Of a stretch of DNA of 64,000 nucleotides, positions 26,015 through 35,521 are shown one piece after another; position 1 is the first letter of the stretch, and each line of letters starts with the position of its first letter. Location: positions 124,001 through 188,000 of the forward strand of contig CAWEOA010000003.1 in assembly GCA_963810615.1 (NCBI GenBank), read 5' to 3'. The notes under the pieces are model-generated. The model saw only the letters and a list, made by a program, of their open reading frames with translations. It searched no databases and was not told the DNA's origin. The position numbers and the translations under genes are program-made. The DNA is from JARRQJ01 sp963810615 (GTDB lineage Bacteria; Pseudomonadota; Gammaproteobacteria; DRLM01).

Positions 26015-26326
26015 TCACTTGTCCGTTTTGCCGACGGGCTTGTCGGCAACGGCGGCAGTGGGACTTAGCTCATAATAATATTGAATCTGGCTGCGTAACA
26101 CGTCACGATCGAGTGGCGTCAGGGCATCGTCAATCAAACTGTCCAAGGGCGGCTTTTCGGGTTCGGGCAGGGGTGCCGCCTGCCATGGAACGATGTAGGT
26201 TATCTTGGGCAGTTCGTGATTATCGATGACGGTGGTCTGGTCAAGACGGATGCGGTCGTCGGCGAATGACAGTCCTTGCGACGCTACTAACAACAGCAGT
26301 ACTACTGTGCGTGGAGTCTTAGTCAT
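26015..26326 (-). CDS. Small exported protein, last gene of the TPR operon
   Basis: A 103-residue protein with a clear signal peptide (MTKTPRTVVLLLLVASQGLSFA) and a short, Pro-rich mature part (TYIVPWQAAPLPEPEKPPLDSL), followed by ALTPLDRDVLRSQIQYYYE. The WQAAPLPEPEKPPLDSL stretch is reminiscent of linker segments that tie envelope proteins together. The start at 26326 overlaps the TPR gene stop (ATGA), so it is translationally coupled. The in-frame start at 26377 lies inside the TPR gene. Family unknown. Confidence 0.7.
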   Translation of the reverse strand: MTKTPRTVVLLLLVASQGLSFADDRIRLDQTTVIDNHELPKITYIVPWQAAPLPEPEKPPLDSLIDDALTPLDRDVLRSQIQYYYELSPTAAVADKPVGKTDK

Positions 26327-26934
26327 TTTGCCGCCCCCATGGTTTTTGCCAAACGCTGCTTGACGTCGATGATCCATTTCTTGACCACGGTATTGTTCCC
26401 GCCGCTGATGGTTTGGTAGCGCTCGTAATGATCCAGCGCCGCGCTTAGATTGTTAAGATAGATGTCGTAAAGGATTCCTATATTTAAGTGTGCATTGGCG
26501 TAATCGGGAGCGAGCTGCAGGGCCTTGAGATAAGCACTCTCCGCCTCCTTGAATCGGCCCGTGCGGCGATAGATGATCCCCAGCCCGTTGTAGACCTGGG
26601 CTTGTTGAGGGGATAGCGTTGCGGCATGCAGCAACGCCGTTTCCGCCGTGTGCAGATCGTCTCTCTTTATCTCTATCAATCCGATATTGATATAGGATGC
26701 CGCGAAGTCGGGATGGGATTCCGACATGGCCTTGAACCCGTTCAAGGCATCTTCATCCCTGCCGGCCTTTAGATCATTTATGGCACGGTGATACTCGCCC
26801 CCGGTTAGCATAGCAGGCCGCGAGGATGCCCCGCTCTCTTCGTGAGCCGACTTATGCTGGACGAGCGAGCAGCCATGGAGCGCCACGATCGTCAATGTAA
26901 CAGCGATTTTTTTCCGGGGGTCAACGAATGGCAT
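26323..26934 (-). CDS. TPR-repeat lipoprotein
   Basis: A 203-residue lipoprotein. The signal sequence of MPFVDPRKKIAVTLTIVALHGC ends in a lipobox LHGC, and a TPR array follows (about four repeats, for example AASYINIGLIEIKRDDLHTAE, AQVYNGLGIIYRRTGRFKEAE and ANAHLNIGILYDIYL). TPRs act as protein-protein scaffolds, as in the PilF/NlpI lipoproteins, but no pilus genes are near. ATG 26934 overlaps the end of the large TPR gene by 14 bases; a start at 26967 would give a longer basic tail before the signal and is less likely. Confidence 0.8.
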   Translation of the reverse strand: MPFVDPRKKIAVTLTIVALHGCSLVQHKSAHEESGASSRPAMLTGGEYHRAINDLKAGRDEDALNGFKAMSESHPDFAASYINIGLIEIKRDDLHTAETALLHAATLSPQQAQVYNGLGIIYRRTGRFKEAESAYLKALQLAPDYANAHLNIGILYDIYLNNLSAALDHYERYQTISGGNNTVVKKWIIDVKQRLAKTMGAAK

Positions 26935-29710
26935 CGAAGAATGTCTCGCTTTCTTCCGTTTTGGCATAGCGAACGGGATACAGTACCGCCAGGGCTTTCA
27001 GGCTGTCTTTGATCCAGTCGTCATAAATGCCATCGGCGATATGCTTGATGTTGATTTCATGGAGCTGGATGGCCTTTTCCTGAAACGAATAGGATTGATC
27101 TTCCAAGAGTATGTTGTATTGCTCCAGTTCATCCTTCGATAGTCCATGCGGCCGTTCGGAAGACGCAACCGCCTTGGCGAAGTGATCGTAGATATTGGCA
27201 AGTTGGTAGGTGGCCGCGGTGCTCACTTCCGCCACATGATATTCAAGCGCTTTTTTATAGATGAGTATGGTTTTTTCCATCAAGGACTTTTTGACCTTGA
27301 GACTCCTTTTCAGGGGCAAGGTCAGCCGTGCCTTTTGATAGGCCGCCAACAAAGGCTGGGCGATGTTTAGAGTGGCTTCGCCGGCCAGCCGCCGGGAGCG
27401 ATCGCTGCGCGCGGCACCCGCGTTTGCATCGGCCTTGATGATTTCGTTTAACCATAGGCGCGCCTGGTCGTCCTTGCCCAGGCGGGTATAGAGAATGCTG
27501 AGATTATGGCGAGCCTCTATGCCCTCGGCGATGGCGGTGGGAAAGGCGCTGATGTATTGCTTATATAGCCTAACAGCGTCGTAATTCGCTCCGGTTTCCT
27601 GGTATAGCGCTGCGGACTCCCATAGCAGCTCGCGGCGCTTGGCGCCATAACCGGGCGCTGCCGACAGTGTTTCAAGCTCGCGGGCGGCCTTCCTCTTTTG
27701 TCCGGTTTTCATGTAGACCAAGGCCAGTTTTTCGTTTACGCCGTGCTGTATTTTGGGATCACCTAATTTACGGCGCCGAAAATCCTCGAGCACGGCTGCG
27801 GCGCCGGTCCAGTCTTGCAATTCGATAAGCGCCGCTGCGGCGTCGTATTTGGCTGCAATCCATATCGAGGGTGCCGGAGCAACCTGCTCGATCTGTATGA
27901 ATAGCGCGATTGCCCCCTTTAGATCGCCGGCGGCACGGCGTTCTTCGCCCTGCTTATACAGGGACGCGGCCAGATTTTCGACGATGCTTGCCCGCTGCGG
28001 ATCCTGGGTGGGGAGCAGGGTAAGCGCCGTTTGATAGGCCTGTTGGGCGGCGACATAATCCTTCATCTCGAAGCGCGCATGTCCCAGAACAACCCATATC
28101 TTGCGGCGCAAGTCCGCGGCACTTTGATCGGGGCGCGCGAGCAGACGTTGTGCGACATCGATGGTCCGCGGATAGTCATGCATGGCATACAGCAGATCGG
28201 CGGTATTGGCGAGTACCTCATCCACTCTACGATCCTGGGGAAAACGCTCGCTGAAACGGATTGCGCTGGCGATGGCCTTAAGCTGCCATTGATTACGCTC
28301 ATCGCCGGTTATGACCTGTTTATAGGTGAGAAGGGCGGCATATCCCGCTTCGGCACCGTTTTTATGTGGACCGTATTGATAGGCGGTTTTTTCATACTCT
28401 GCGATGGCCTCCGGATAGCGTTTGGCGTCATGCAGGCATTCGGCGAGCATAAAGTCCATCTCAGCAGCTTGATCGCCGGCAGTGAAGGTTTTGAGAAATT
28501 CCCGGTACCACATCACCGCGGCATCGTAGTCCGCGGCCTTGTTGCTGTGGTGTGCCATGCTATGGAAGCGAGCGGCTAAATCCTTGATATCAGCAGCCAG
28601 GAAGGGACGAATATTTTCGTGAATATTCTCGTCATGAGACTTCCAGTATTGGCTGTCGATCCCGTAACTTTCAACAAATGTCGCCTTCGCCGCGAAGAAG
28701 AGATCGCGGAAGCCACCCTGTCGGTAGGCCTTGATCGCATATTGATGGAATGCCGGTGCCAATGGATTAGCCGGGTGACGGTGGGGCATGCCCATAAATG
28801 TTTGGGCGGCATCCAGATAGCGTTGCTTGTCTAGATAGAATTCACCGAGGCGGCGGTAGATCAATGCCTCGTAGGGTCGATCGCCATGGTGATCGAAGTT
28901 ACTGTCAATAGGGTTTTTGATCCCTTGATAAGATAAGGCCAGACAGACTACCTTGAGGCTGTCATCCAATAGCTCACGGTCACCCTTTGAAAGTTTGTTA
29001 CTCAGCGCATCACCGGATAGGCTTGCATCGTCCAGTTTACGGTCAAATAAGGCGAGGAAGCTTTGTACGGAGTCCGCAAAGCGATTCTGCAGATACTGAG
29101 ACCAGCCCGACATATAGAGGGCACGTTCGAAATAGAGAGAATGCGGATATTTTTGAATAATGAGCTCGAAGGAACGCTCCGCCGCAGCGTGTTCACGCAT
29201 TGAAAAATACATCTCACCGCTGCGAAACAAGGCTTCTTCGGAATAGCGTCCTCCCGGGTAGCGCTGAAGCAGTCGTTGCAGCGTCGCCAGGGAATTCTCC
29301 ATTTGGCCGCTCAGATCGTAAGCCTTCGCCAATTGATAGAGCACCTTCTCGTTATTGTCGTCACCTGGATATTTTTTTAGATATTCGAGATAGGTGTCGA
29401 TGGCTGTTTGCGGAGAGGCTGTATCGGGGGCCGAAGTGGCGCGCGGTGACTTCAGCTGCTCGCTGGTTTCCAGCTCCACATCGGCCGAACGCCTCAGTGC
29501 CTCACGGTATGAGAGGCCGTCCGAGTCCTCGTTCAGAAATGTCCTATAGGTCTTCAACGCCGCTTGGGCATCAATGGCTGTCGCTGCGGGTGGGGCCGAC
29601 GGCAGCGCCTTCGCCTTGAGATCGGCGATGCGGGCTTGCTCCGGAGGGGCTGAAGCACAGGCGGATAGCAGCAGCACAATAATGGTAAGGCTAGACCAAC
29701 GGCTGTTCAT
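26921..29710 (-). CDS. Large TPR-repeat lipoprotein (929 residues)
   Basis: A lipoprotein with signal and lipobox LSAC (Cys18) followed by an Ala/Pro-rich linker and a solenoid of TPR or TPR-like repeats over most of the length (KVLYQLAKAYDLSGQMENSLATLQRLLQRYPGG, EALFRSGEMYFSMREHAAAERSFELII and others). I see no enzymatic domain. Proteins with such long TPR arrays at the outer membrane usually anchor multi-protein assemblies. The ATG overlaps the stop of the preceding TPR gene (ATGA), and the next gene overlaps its end, so all three TPR proteins are translated in step and probably form one complex. Confidence 0.8.
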   Translation of the reverse strand: MNSRWSSLTIIVLLLSACASAPPEQARIADLKAKALPSAPPAATAIDAQAALKTYRTFLNEDSDGLSYREALRRSADVELETSEQLKSPRATSAPDTASPQTAIDTYLEYLKKYPGDDNNEKVLYQLAKAYDLSGQMENSLATLQRLLQRYPGGRYSEEALFRSGEMYFSMREHAAAERSFELIIQKYPHSLYFERALYMSGWSQYLQNRFADSVQSFLALFDRKLDDASLSGDALSNKLSKGDRELLDDSLKVVCLALSYQGIKNPIDSNFDHHGDRPYEALIYRRLGEFYLDKQRYLDAAQTFMGMPHRHPANPLAPAFHQYAIKAYRQGGFRDLFFAAKATFVESYGIDSQYWKSHDENIHENIRPFLAADIKDLAARFHSMAHHSNKAADYDAAVMWYREFLKTFTAGDQAAEMDFMLAECLHDAKRYPEAIAEYEKTAYQYGPHKNGAEAGYAALLTYKQVITGDERNQWQLKAIASAIRFSERFPQDRRVDEVLANTADLLYAMHDYPRTIDVAQRLLARPDQSAADLRRKIWVVLGHARFEMKDYVAAQQAYQTALTLLPTQDPQRASIVENLAASLYKQGEERRAAGDLKGAIALFIQIEQVAPAPSIWIAAKYDAAAALIELQDWTGAAAVLEDFRRRKLGDPKIQHGVNEKLALVYMKTGQKRKAARELETLSAAPGYGAKRRELLWESAALYQETGANYDAVRLYKQYISAFPTAIAEGIEARHNLSILYTRLGKDDQARLWLNEIIKADANAGAARSDRSRRLAGEATLNIAQPLLAAYQKARLTLPLKRSLKVKKSLMEKTILIYKKALEYHVAEVSTAATYQLANIYDHFAKAVASSERPHGLSKDELEQYNILLEDQSYSFQEKAIQLHEINIKHIADGIYDDWIKDSLKALAVLYPVRYAKTEESETFFDAIR

Positions 29711-31578
29711 GGCGCATCTGGTTCGTGGCTGAGTTGGTCGTAGAGACGGGCCTGGGCATATAGCGCCCTGTTTCTATACGTGTCTACCTGGTTTTTTTTC
29801 TGAGCCAGGGTGTCGATGATCAGTCGGCTGCAATATTGCCCTTGTCCTTGGATGGCGCTGTCCAATTTAGAGGATATCTCGTTTATATACTTATCAAGCG
29901 CGGTAATTCGATCCGCGAAACCGTCAAAGTTCATCGGCGTAATTTTAAGGACGTTTTGCAGTGAGGAGCGTGCCTGGGTGCTCTGCGCCAGCGCCTGGTC
30001 CAATTCCTGGAGATCTTTTTTGAGGCGCCATAATCGGATGGGAAATTCGGTATGGAGCTTCCATTGCATCAAGCCATACAGGATACGATATTCGTTTGAT
30101 GCGGACTTGACGTCGACTCCGTTCGCCTCCAGATTTTTCAGTTTGGCCTTAATGGCGTGAAATTTCTTCAACCGAGACCATTCATCGTCTGTTGCCAGTT
30201 GTTGGATCTTTTCACGCTCTTCTATATTTGCGATCTCTCTCGCCAGCCGATCGCGCTCATCATGGAGCTCACGCAGCCGCTCGCTATATCGTGAATTATG
30301 AACGTGATCAAGATTGATCGTATATTGACGGCGGCGTTCCTCGAGCATGGTTCGCAGCAGAGGAATCCTCTCATGCCACTTATCCACCTGCAGGCGAATA
30401 TAATTCAGGTCGCGATAGTCACGATAGGCTTTCCGAAAATCACGCGAAGTCAATAATTCATTCAAATATTCGGAGGCGGGTAAGGCCTTAAATTGAAGAT
30501 CGGCCGCCGACCATTTTTCATCAACGGCGAAGGAGGATGGGATGCTGTTGCGAAGCAATTCGCCGTAATTGACGGCGCTCATGGCCTTGTCCAGTTCGGC
30601 ACGTATCCGGTCATACTCTGAGACGGCTTGTCCATAGTAGCTTAATGCCAATTTGCGTTGTTTGAGCCGTTCAAGGGTATATGCGATGGCAATCGGGGCC
30701 TGCTGCGCCGCCGGATCCGCTTTTGATCGGGTGCTCAATTCGATCCAGGGTTTGAGCGCTTCCTGCGGTTGTTTTCTTTCATTGTATGCCCAGCCTATGC
30801 CCAATAGCGCCTGGTTGGAATAGGGGCCGTTTAGTCTTACGCGAGAGAAGGCGGTGACGGGATCAGGCAAGGCGGCATCGCGAATGGCGGTATATCCCAG
30901 CGCTATATTGGCCTTGTCTCTTAAGGCGTATTCCTCTTCGTTTGTTGGCGCCAGCCGGCTCAGCTGATCAAGCAGGGCTCGTCCTTTCTCGAGTTGCTGG
31001 GTGCGAATGAGCGCCAAACCCAAATTGTAGCGCGCATAGTCATTCCATATCCCTTGCCCCTTGATGTCGCCGAGTACCTCAATGGCCTCCTTGTATTGAT
31101 CTTTATGAAGATAGGCGTTGACCATCAGGTGGAGGCGTTCCGCATTCCTGGATTCAGGCAGGGCATCCCGAACGGATTTGAAGGCTTTTAGTGATTTGTC
31201 GTACTGGCCGTCCATATAGCGCATTCGACCCAGATAGAACCAGGCCAGGTCATGCGCATAGGTATCGCTGTTAGTCTGTAATAAGCGCTGAAAAATATCG
31301 GCGGAGGCCTCATGCATGCCGTAAGAGAGGTATATGGAACCTAAAAGCAGTTCCGGATCATTTCCTTGATTCGAGATCGGCGAGCGCGCCTTTGCGACCA
31401 TGAGGTCGGTGATGGCCCGGAAGTATTGATCCTGATAAAAATCATACAGCGCCTCGCCGTAGCGTAGGTCGTGCACGGGTTGTGGATGTTGCTGCGGGGT
31501 TGCAGCCATAGCCGAATCGAGAACGCCGACGGTTACGGAGATCATTAAGGCTAAAGCGATATTATAGCGTGTTTTCAC
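29707..31578 (-). CDS. Exported TPR protein with C-terminal coiled coil
   Basis: A 623-residue protein with an N-terminal signal peptide (to about residue 25, SAMAATPQ), TPR repeats in the first 300 residues (LLLGSIYLSYGMHEASADIFQ, ARYNLGLALIRTQQLEKG, ALLGIGWAYNERKQPQEALKPW) and then long charged helices from about 390 to 600 with heptad-like spacing (ERLRELHDERDRLAREIANIEEREKIQQ). It is presumably periplasmic, with a TPR scaffold and a rod-like extension. It lies 24 bases after the unknown gene upstream and overlaps the large TPR gene by four bases. Function unknown. Confidence 0.8.
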   Translation of the reverse strand: MKTRYNIALALMISVTVGVLDSAMAATPQQHPQPVHDLRYGEALYDFYQDQYFRAITDLMVAKARSPISNQGNDPELLLGSIYLSYGMHEASADIFQRLLQTNSDTYAHDLAWFYLGRMRYMDGQYDKSLKAFKSVRDALPESRNAERLHLMVNAYLHKDQYKEAIEVLGDIKGQGIWNDYARYNLGLALIRTQQLEKGRALLDQLSRLAPTNEEEYALRDKANIALGYTAIRDAALPDPVTAFSRVRLNGPYSNQALLGIGWAYNERKQPQEALKPWIELSTRSKADPAAQQAPIAIAYTLERLKQRKLALSYYGQAVSEYDRIRAELDKAMSAVNYGELLRNSIPSSFAVDEKWSAADLQFKALPASEYLNELLTSRDFRKAYRDYRDLNYIRLQVDKWHERIPLLRTMLEERRRQYTINLDHVHNSRYSERLRELHDERDRLAREIANIEEREKIQQLATDDEWSRLKKFHAIKAKLKNLEANGVDVKSASNEYRILYGLMQWKLHTEFPIRLWRLKKDLQELDQALAQSTQARSSLQNVLKITPMNFDGFADRITALDKYINEISSKLDSAIQGQGQYCSRLIIDTLAQKKNQVDTYRNRALYAQARLYDQLSHEPDAP

Positions 31579-31602
31579 TTCAGGGGGTTTCGCGTTTAAG
31601 GT

Positions 31603-32163
31603 TCAATGATCCCAGACGGCGAGATCAAAATTGGGTTGTTCCTGACTGCCGTCATCGACGATCTTCAGCTCGACGAATAGAGGGGATAAAGCCTTATTGA
31701 CGGTGCGGCTTACGCCGCGTTTGTAATCTCGATTGTGCGGACCCTTGCCGATTAAGAAGGCGGTGACCTCATGATCGCCGCTTTTTAGATTGCCTTGATA
31801 AAGCCGCTGGACTCCGCCTTTTTTAAGTGCGCTCAACTCTCGGGTGGTATATAAATAATTGGCAACGATCTTATCGTCGATACGCAGCTGGACCGAGTCC
31901 AGGTCGAACAATTCGCCGCTGTCTAAGGATACAAATACCGTAAACTGCGTGCTTTCGGGATAGAGGATGTCTTCCTCCATCATGAAAAGTTCACGGTTGA
32001 GCTTGAGAACCTCCTTCTTGAGGTTTTGTATATCCTGGTCAGGATTGCCTGCCGGCGGTGTTGTTGGCACGCCCGCATCTTCGGCCGCCCGAGCGGCGGC
32101 GAGCGGCAAAATGCCGAGAAAGAGGAGAATGGTCAGGTTTCGTATCAAGTGATGACTGATCAC
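31603..32163 (-). CDS. Exported protein of the TPR operon, function unknown
   Basis: A 186-residue protein with a signal peptide (to about AAARAAEDAG), a short helical stretch predicted as coiled coil (DIQNLKKEVLKLNRELFMMEEDIL) and a beta-rich domain (FTVFVSLDSGELFDLDSVQLRI, VQRLYQGNLKSGDHEVTAFLIG). I recall this family sitting beside long TPR genes in other proteobacteria, sometimes under a misleading AraC-regulator name; nothing here looks DNA-binding. It would act in the periplasm. 80 bases separate it from the DUF3570 gene. Confidence 0.7.
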   Translation of the reverse strand: MISHHLIRNLTILLFLGILPLAAARAAEDAGVPTTPPAGNPDQDIQNLKKEVLKLNRELFMMEEDILYPESTQFTVFVSLDSGELFDLDSVQLRIDDKIVANYLYTTRELSALKKGGVQRLYQGNLKSGDHEVTAFLIGKGPHNRDYKRGVSRTVNKALSPLFVELKIVDDGSQEQPNFDLAVWDH

Positions 32164-32243
32164 GATATTGTGTTCCTATACTTGTTGAGACGGATGATCC
32201 CGTCTCTTTGGAAAATAATCATAGAATGGTAGATTGACATCGT

Positions 32244-33398
32244 TCAGTACCAAATTGAAAGAAACAGACGCAGCACATCTGCCGAGAATTTATACAAGGG
32301 TTCACTGCCGGCATTTTTGGAGGAAGCGACGTCGCGAAAATTGTCATAATTGAATTGAATATGGTCGTAATAGAGGTTCAAGCTGCCCTTGTCTATATAT
32401 TTCCATTGCTTCTTGGCGAATTCGTAGGTGATCCCGGCGCCGGCGGTTTGATTGGTGAGCGCACTCAGTTCCTTGTCGCGGGCCAGGAAATTCTGCGAGT
32501 CGATGCGGGGGAATAGGTCGCTATAAAAATCGGCTGCGGTCTGACTGTAAATGCGGTATTTAAGCGCGAAGGTCCAATCCTTTCCCAACGGTTGGGTATA
32601 GTCGAGCTGGGCGTTGTTGGCCTTGACGCCCCATGAGTCGCTGTAGAGTCGGAATTCACCATGGATTGCGGCTCGGTAAGGTAGATAATAGCGAGCCTGC
32701 AGGGTGACGGCGGTGCTGGTGTGGGTCCGCGGATAGACCTCCGGTTCATAGCTGTAGCCGATGGGGTTGCTGGGATCCAGGTAGCGCACCGAGCGATAGG
32801 GGTTATGGAGATAACCCTCGTCGGTTATGGCTTCAAAGGAGATCCCCACCAGGGCGTCCTTGGTAAGAATTTGGGAAAAATCCAATTGGTAATTGTTGCG
32901 CGAGGCGGGTTCGGCAAAATCCGGCTGGCCGTTTTTCCGTACCGTATCCCAGCCGCGGGAATAACCCATGGTGACGGTGGTGAGATTGCCGAACATATCC
33001 TGGCTGATGGAAAAGTTGGCGGTATTGGCGGTGTAGTCGCTCTCTTCGCTGTTGATATAGTTCAAGACCATGGACACATCGCCTTTTAGGTAATTAATCC
33101 CCAGCGATTTTTGCTTGCGTTCCTCCTTGTAGGGACTACCCTGGGTAACCACGTCTATAGAGGCGCTGGATACATGATCGACATAATAATTGCCGACGAC
33201 GGAGGCGCTGTTGCCTAGGCTTTTTCGAACCAGGATGGATGGGCCGTTTACTTGGACGCCGCCGCCCTTATAGGAATGATAGAGGGCGTCGGCCCGTTCA
33301 TCAGGGAGAACACCGGCATAGAGGAATAACGGTTGAGCAAGAGTAAGAACTACCGTCAGCTTTGAAAGTCGCGCGGTGTTTCGCTCAATTACACCCAC
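32244..33398 (-). CDS. DUF3570 outer-membrane beta-barrel protein
   Basis: A protein of about 384 residues matching DUF3570: ERADALYHSYKGGGVQVNGPSILVRKSLG, then many amphipathic strands, ending in LRLFLSIWY, a typical barrel terminus with a C-terminal aromatic. GTG 33398, eight bases after GGAGGT, gives a good signal peptide ahead of ADALYHSY and overlaps the DUF4266 stop by 14 bases; an ATG at 33455 in the same frame lies in the DUF4266 gene. DUF3570 genes regularly travel with DUF4266, TlpA and ApbE; three of the four are adjacent here and the fourth is 11 kb away. Confidence 0.85.
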   Translation of the reverse strand: MGVIERNTARLSKLTVVLTLAQPLFLYAGVLPDERADALYHSYKGGGVQVNGPSILVRKSLGNSASVVGNYYVDHVSSASIDVVTQGSPYKEERKQKSLGINYLKGDVSMVLNYINSEESDYTANTANFSISQDMFGNLTTVTMGYSRGWDTVRKNGQPDFAEPASRNNYQLDFSQILTKDALVGISFEAITDEGYLHNPYRSVRYLDPSNPIGYSYEPEVYPRTHTSTAVTLQARYYLPYRAAIHGEFRLYSDSWGVKANNAQLDYTQPLGKDWTFALKYRIYSQTAADFYSDLFPRIDSQNFLARDKELSALTNQTAGAGITYEFAKKQWKYIDKGSLNLYYDHIQFNYDNFRDVASSKNAGSEPLYKFSADVLRLFLSIWY

Positions 33399-33615
33399 AG
33401 CCGCCACCTCCGGATCCTTCCGCGCCGCGCGCCCCTTCACGGGCTTCATAGACATGGCTTATATACGCGCTCGCCACCGGATCCCTATCGTTATTCATGA
33501 TCGGATCTGCCAAGTGGGCGCGCTCGTAGGGTTGGACCCATGGCTCAATGCCGCAAGCGGTGCATGCGGCGCATAGACTTCCCAGGAGGATCCAGTCGAT
33601 AATAATCTTAATCAT
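33385..33615 (-). CDS. DUF4266 lipoprotein
   Basis: A 76-residue protein. A hydrophobic start leads to a CTACG lipobox-like site near residues 18-21. The body IEPWVQPYERAHLADPIM and AYISHVYEAREG matches DUF4266, and the tail GSGGGGCGCN is the hallmark end with two cysteines. The gene overlaps the TlpA gene by four bases and the DUF3570 gene by a few more. The Gly/Cys tail next to a thioredoxin-like protein suggests that the two cysteines may be redox-active or cofactor-binding, which is inference. Confidence 0.85.
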   Translation of the reverse strand: MIKIIIDWILLGSLCAACTACGIEPWVQPYERAHLADPIMNNDRDPVASAYISHVYEAREGARGAEGSGGGGCGCN

Positions 33616-34124
33616 TCGCGAATCAATGCCCTTATTTGGTTCTGATATTCAGTCTCGACCCCCGATTGGTAGCCCATATGCACATAGCGAATATTACCGT
33701 CACGATCTACCAGTACTGTGCTGGGCATGCCTTTAATGTCGTAGAGTTTGCTGATCTTGTTCTCGGTGTCGAACAGGATCGGAAAGGAAACGGGGACATC
33801 TTTCAGCAAGGATTTGGCATCGTCGGAATTCTGTTCGACATTGACGCCCAAAATAGTGAAATCCAGAGAGCGATAGTGTCGATACAATTCATCCAGGACC
33901 GGCATTTCCTGGCGACAGGGTCCGCACCAGGAAGCCCAGAAATTGATTAAGATGACCTTGCCACGCAATTCGCTGAGCTTGATGTTGCCCTCCTTTTGGC
34001 TCTTTAAAGTGAAGTCGGGGGCCGCGCCCTGTGCGGCTTCCGCCAGTACATCGCCCGCAAAGCCGGTGTACAGCATCAGCAGCACAAGACAACGTATGAT
34101 GGTGGCATTATTTGGAATCGTCAT
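33612..34124 (-). CDS. TlpA-like thioredoxin-family protein
   Basis: A 170-residue exported thiol-disulfide protein: signal peptide (to about DVLAEAA), a TlpA/ResA-like fold with WCGPC active site (NFWASWCGPCRQEMP) and the cis-proline loop (GMPSTVLVDRDG). Such proteins reduce disulfides in the periplasm, for example for cytochrome c assembly or copper-site proteins. The four-base overlap with the DUF4266 gene and the c-type hemes encoded nearby make a role in maturing this locus's own proteins likely. Confidence 0.88.
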   Translation of the reverse strand: MTIPNNATIIRCLVLLMLYTGFAGDVLAEAAQGAAPDFTLKSQKEGNIKLSELRGKVILINFWASWCGPCRQEMPVLDELYRHYRSLDFTILGVNVEQNSDDAKSLLKDVPVSFPILFDTENKISKLYDIKGMPSTVLVDRDGNIRYVHMGYQSGVETEYQNQIRALIRE

Positions 34125-34136
34125 AAATTATCTCCT

Positions 34137-34805
34137 TCAGAAAAAGAGCGTTGCCCCCAAGCTCATTTCAATATTGTTGGTTATTTGATTGCTGCCGAAT
34201 AGATCCATGTCGAATATAAAGTCCCTAAGATCGCCGTGTATGGCCAGCCAGTCGGTTGCCAGAAAGCGATAGCCGCTGCCGACACTGAGGGTGAATCTGT
34301 CATTTCCCGCAAAATGCGTGCTGCCGATGCCCGCGATGATATACAGGGCGGTATTGAAGGCATACTTGTCTTTAATGAATACTTCGCCGGGAAGCAGGTT
34401 GTAGCCCACCGAGAGATTGTAATAGCGTAGAAGGCGTTCATCGCTGGTGATCAATTCCGCCGCACCGCTCAGACGCTCATAGCTGGTTTTGGTGGTTTTC
34501 GATTGACCGATCGCGGCCTCTACGAAGAAATCTTCGCTGATGTGATAGGCGGTGCGTATGCCGAAAACCGGATTGACCCCGAAGTCTTCCACGCTCATGA
34601 GCCCGGCGAAGAGCCCGACTTCGAAATCTTCCGTGTCGATCTGCGGCTCACTAATGTGCGTGCGCGCCACCTGCGGCTTGATGACCTGCTCGGTATCGAT
34701 AGTCATGGGCTCCGCGGCAACAGCGGCTGTTGCGAGCAATACGTTGCCGCATATCAGCAGCATTGCGGCGCAGCCTAGAGAAATATGGCGAAGCCGGCCT
34801 TCCAT
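34137..34805 (-). CDS. Outer-membrane beta-barrel protein (OMP_myx_plus type)
   Basis: A 222-residue outer-membrane protein with signal peptide (about 1-31, ending AAVAAEP) and eight or so amphipathic strands (FEVGLFAGLMSVEDFGVNPVFG, LLRYYNLSVGYNLLPGEVF, FTLSVGSGYRFLATDWLAI) ending in EMSLGATLFF. It resembles the barrel family described mainly in myxobacteria as an outer-membrane beta-barrel domain (TIGR04565); I am moderately sure. Start 34805 overlaps the upstream gene by 31 bases; ATG 34763 is an alternative that gives a shorter signal. Confidence 0.75.
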   Translation of the reverse strand: MEGRLRHISLGCAAMLLICGNVLLATAAVAAEPMTIDTEQVIKPQVARTHISEPQIDTEDFEVGLFAGLMSVEDFGVNPVFGIRTAYHISEDFFVEAAIGQSKTTKTSYERLSGAAELITSDERLLRYYNLSVGYNLLPGEVFIKDKYAFNTALYIIAGIGSTHFAGNDRFTLSVGSGYRFLATDWLAIHGDLRDFIFDMDLFGSNQITNNIEMSLGATLFF

Positions 34806-35521
34806 TCGTGAATTTCCTCGTTGGTGTCGTGAGCATTGGTGGCGGAGAAGACGATGTAATCATTGTACTCAAGCCGAAATACGAATCTGCGGGTGACATA
34901 AGCCTGCGCGCCTATTCCCACGCTGGCGAATTGATCGGTGCGGTCCTGGGTTTGAACCAGGGTTGTACGCGGATTGGTGCGGACCACTCCGGTGCCTATG
35001 GCGAAGAACGGCGAAATGCGCCATTGGCTGAAAGGGTGTGCCAGAAGGCTGGCCTTCGCCGATACGCTGCTGGAATAACTGCCCAAGGCCTGGGAAATGT
35101 CCAATTCGGCGGATAGATGCTCCGCGAGGCGATGACCGGCGTATAGATTGATTTCGCGCGCGCCGCCGTAATCGCCGCCGCTTACACCTATCTGCCAGCG
35201 ATAACGCAAAAAATCGCTGAGCGCGATTCCCGTGAATTGCGTCTTTACTCCCGTTGGACTCAGGGTCTGTCGTAGCTGCTTAAGATCGACCCAACCTTCT
35301 TGATTTTCTTTGGTGCGTACCTTGAACCAGTCGGTCTTACGCTTCAATAAGGTGATCGTTTCACCGCGCGCCACCACTAAAAAGACCGGGTAGCCGCGTC
35401 CCGCCCCGGTCCGCAGTTCAATGAACGGATCGGCGATCTGCACCACTCGATACTGTTCAGCTCCGAAGACCAGACCGCTCAGCAGACATTGTGATATCAA
35501 CAGTAGCACTGTAATTCTCAT
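34775..35521 (-). CDS. SH3-domain outer-membrane beta-barrel protein
   Basis: About 248 residues: signal peptide (MRITVLLLISQCLLSGLVFG), a bacterial SH3 domain (about 25-85: ELRTGAGRGYPVFLVVARGE, DWFKVRT, EGWVDLKQL) and a beta-barrel tail ending in WKAGFAIFL. SH3 domains of this type usually bind cell-wall peptides or other envelope proteins, so it may be a link between barrel and peptidoglycan. ATG 35521 gives the best signal; ATG 35551 is in frame. It overlaps the next barrel gene by 31 bases. The two barrels may act together. Confidence 0.75.
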   Translation of the reverse strand: MRITVLLLISQCLLSGLVFGAEQYRVVQIADPFIELRTGAGRGYPVFLVVARGETITLLKRKTDWFKVRTKENQEGWVDLKQLRQTLSPTGVKTQFTGIALSDFLRYRWQIGVSGGDYGGAREINLYAGHRLAEHLSAELDISQALGSYSSSVSAKASLLAHPFSQWRISPFFAIGTGVVRTNPRTTLVQTQDRTDQFASVGIGAQAYVTRRFVFRLEYNDYIVFSATNAHDTNEEIHEWKAGFAIFL

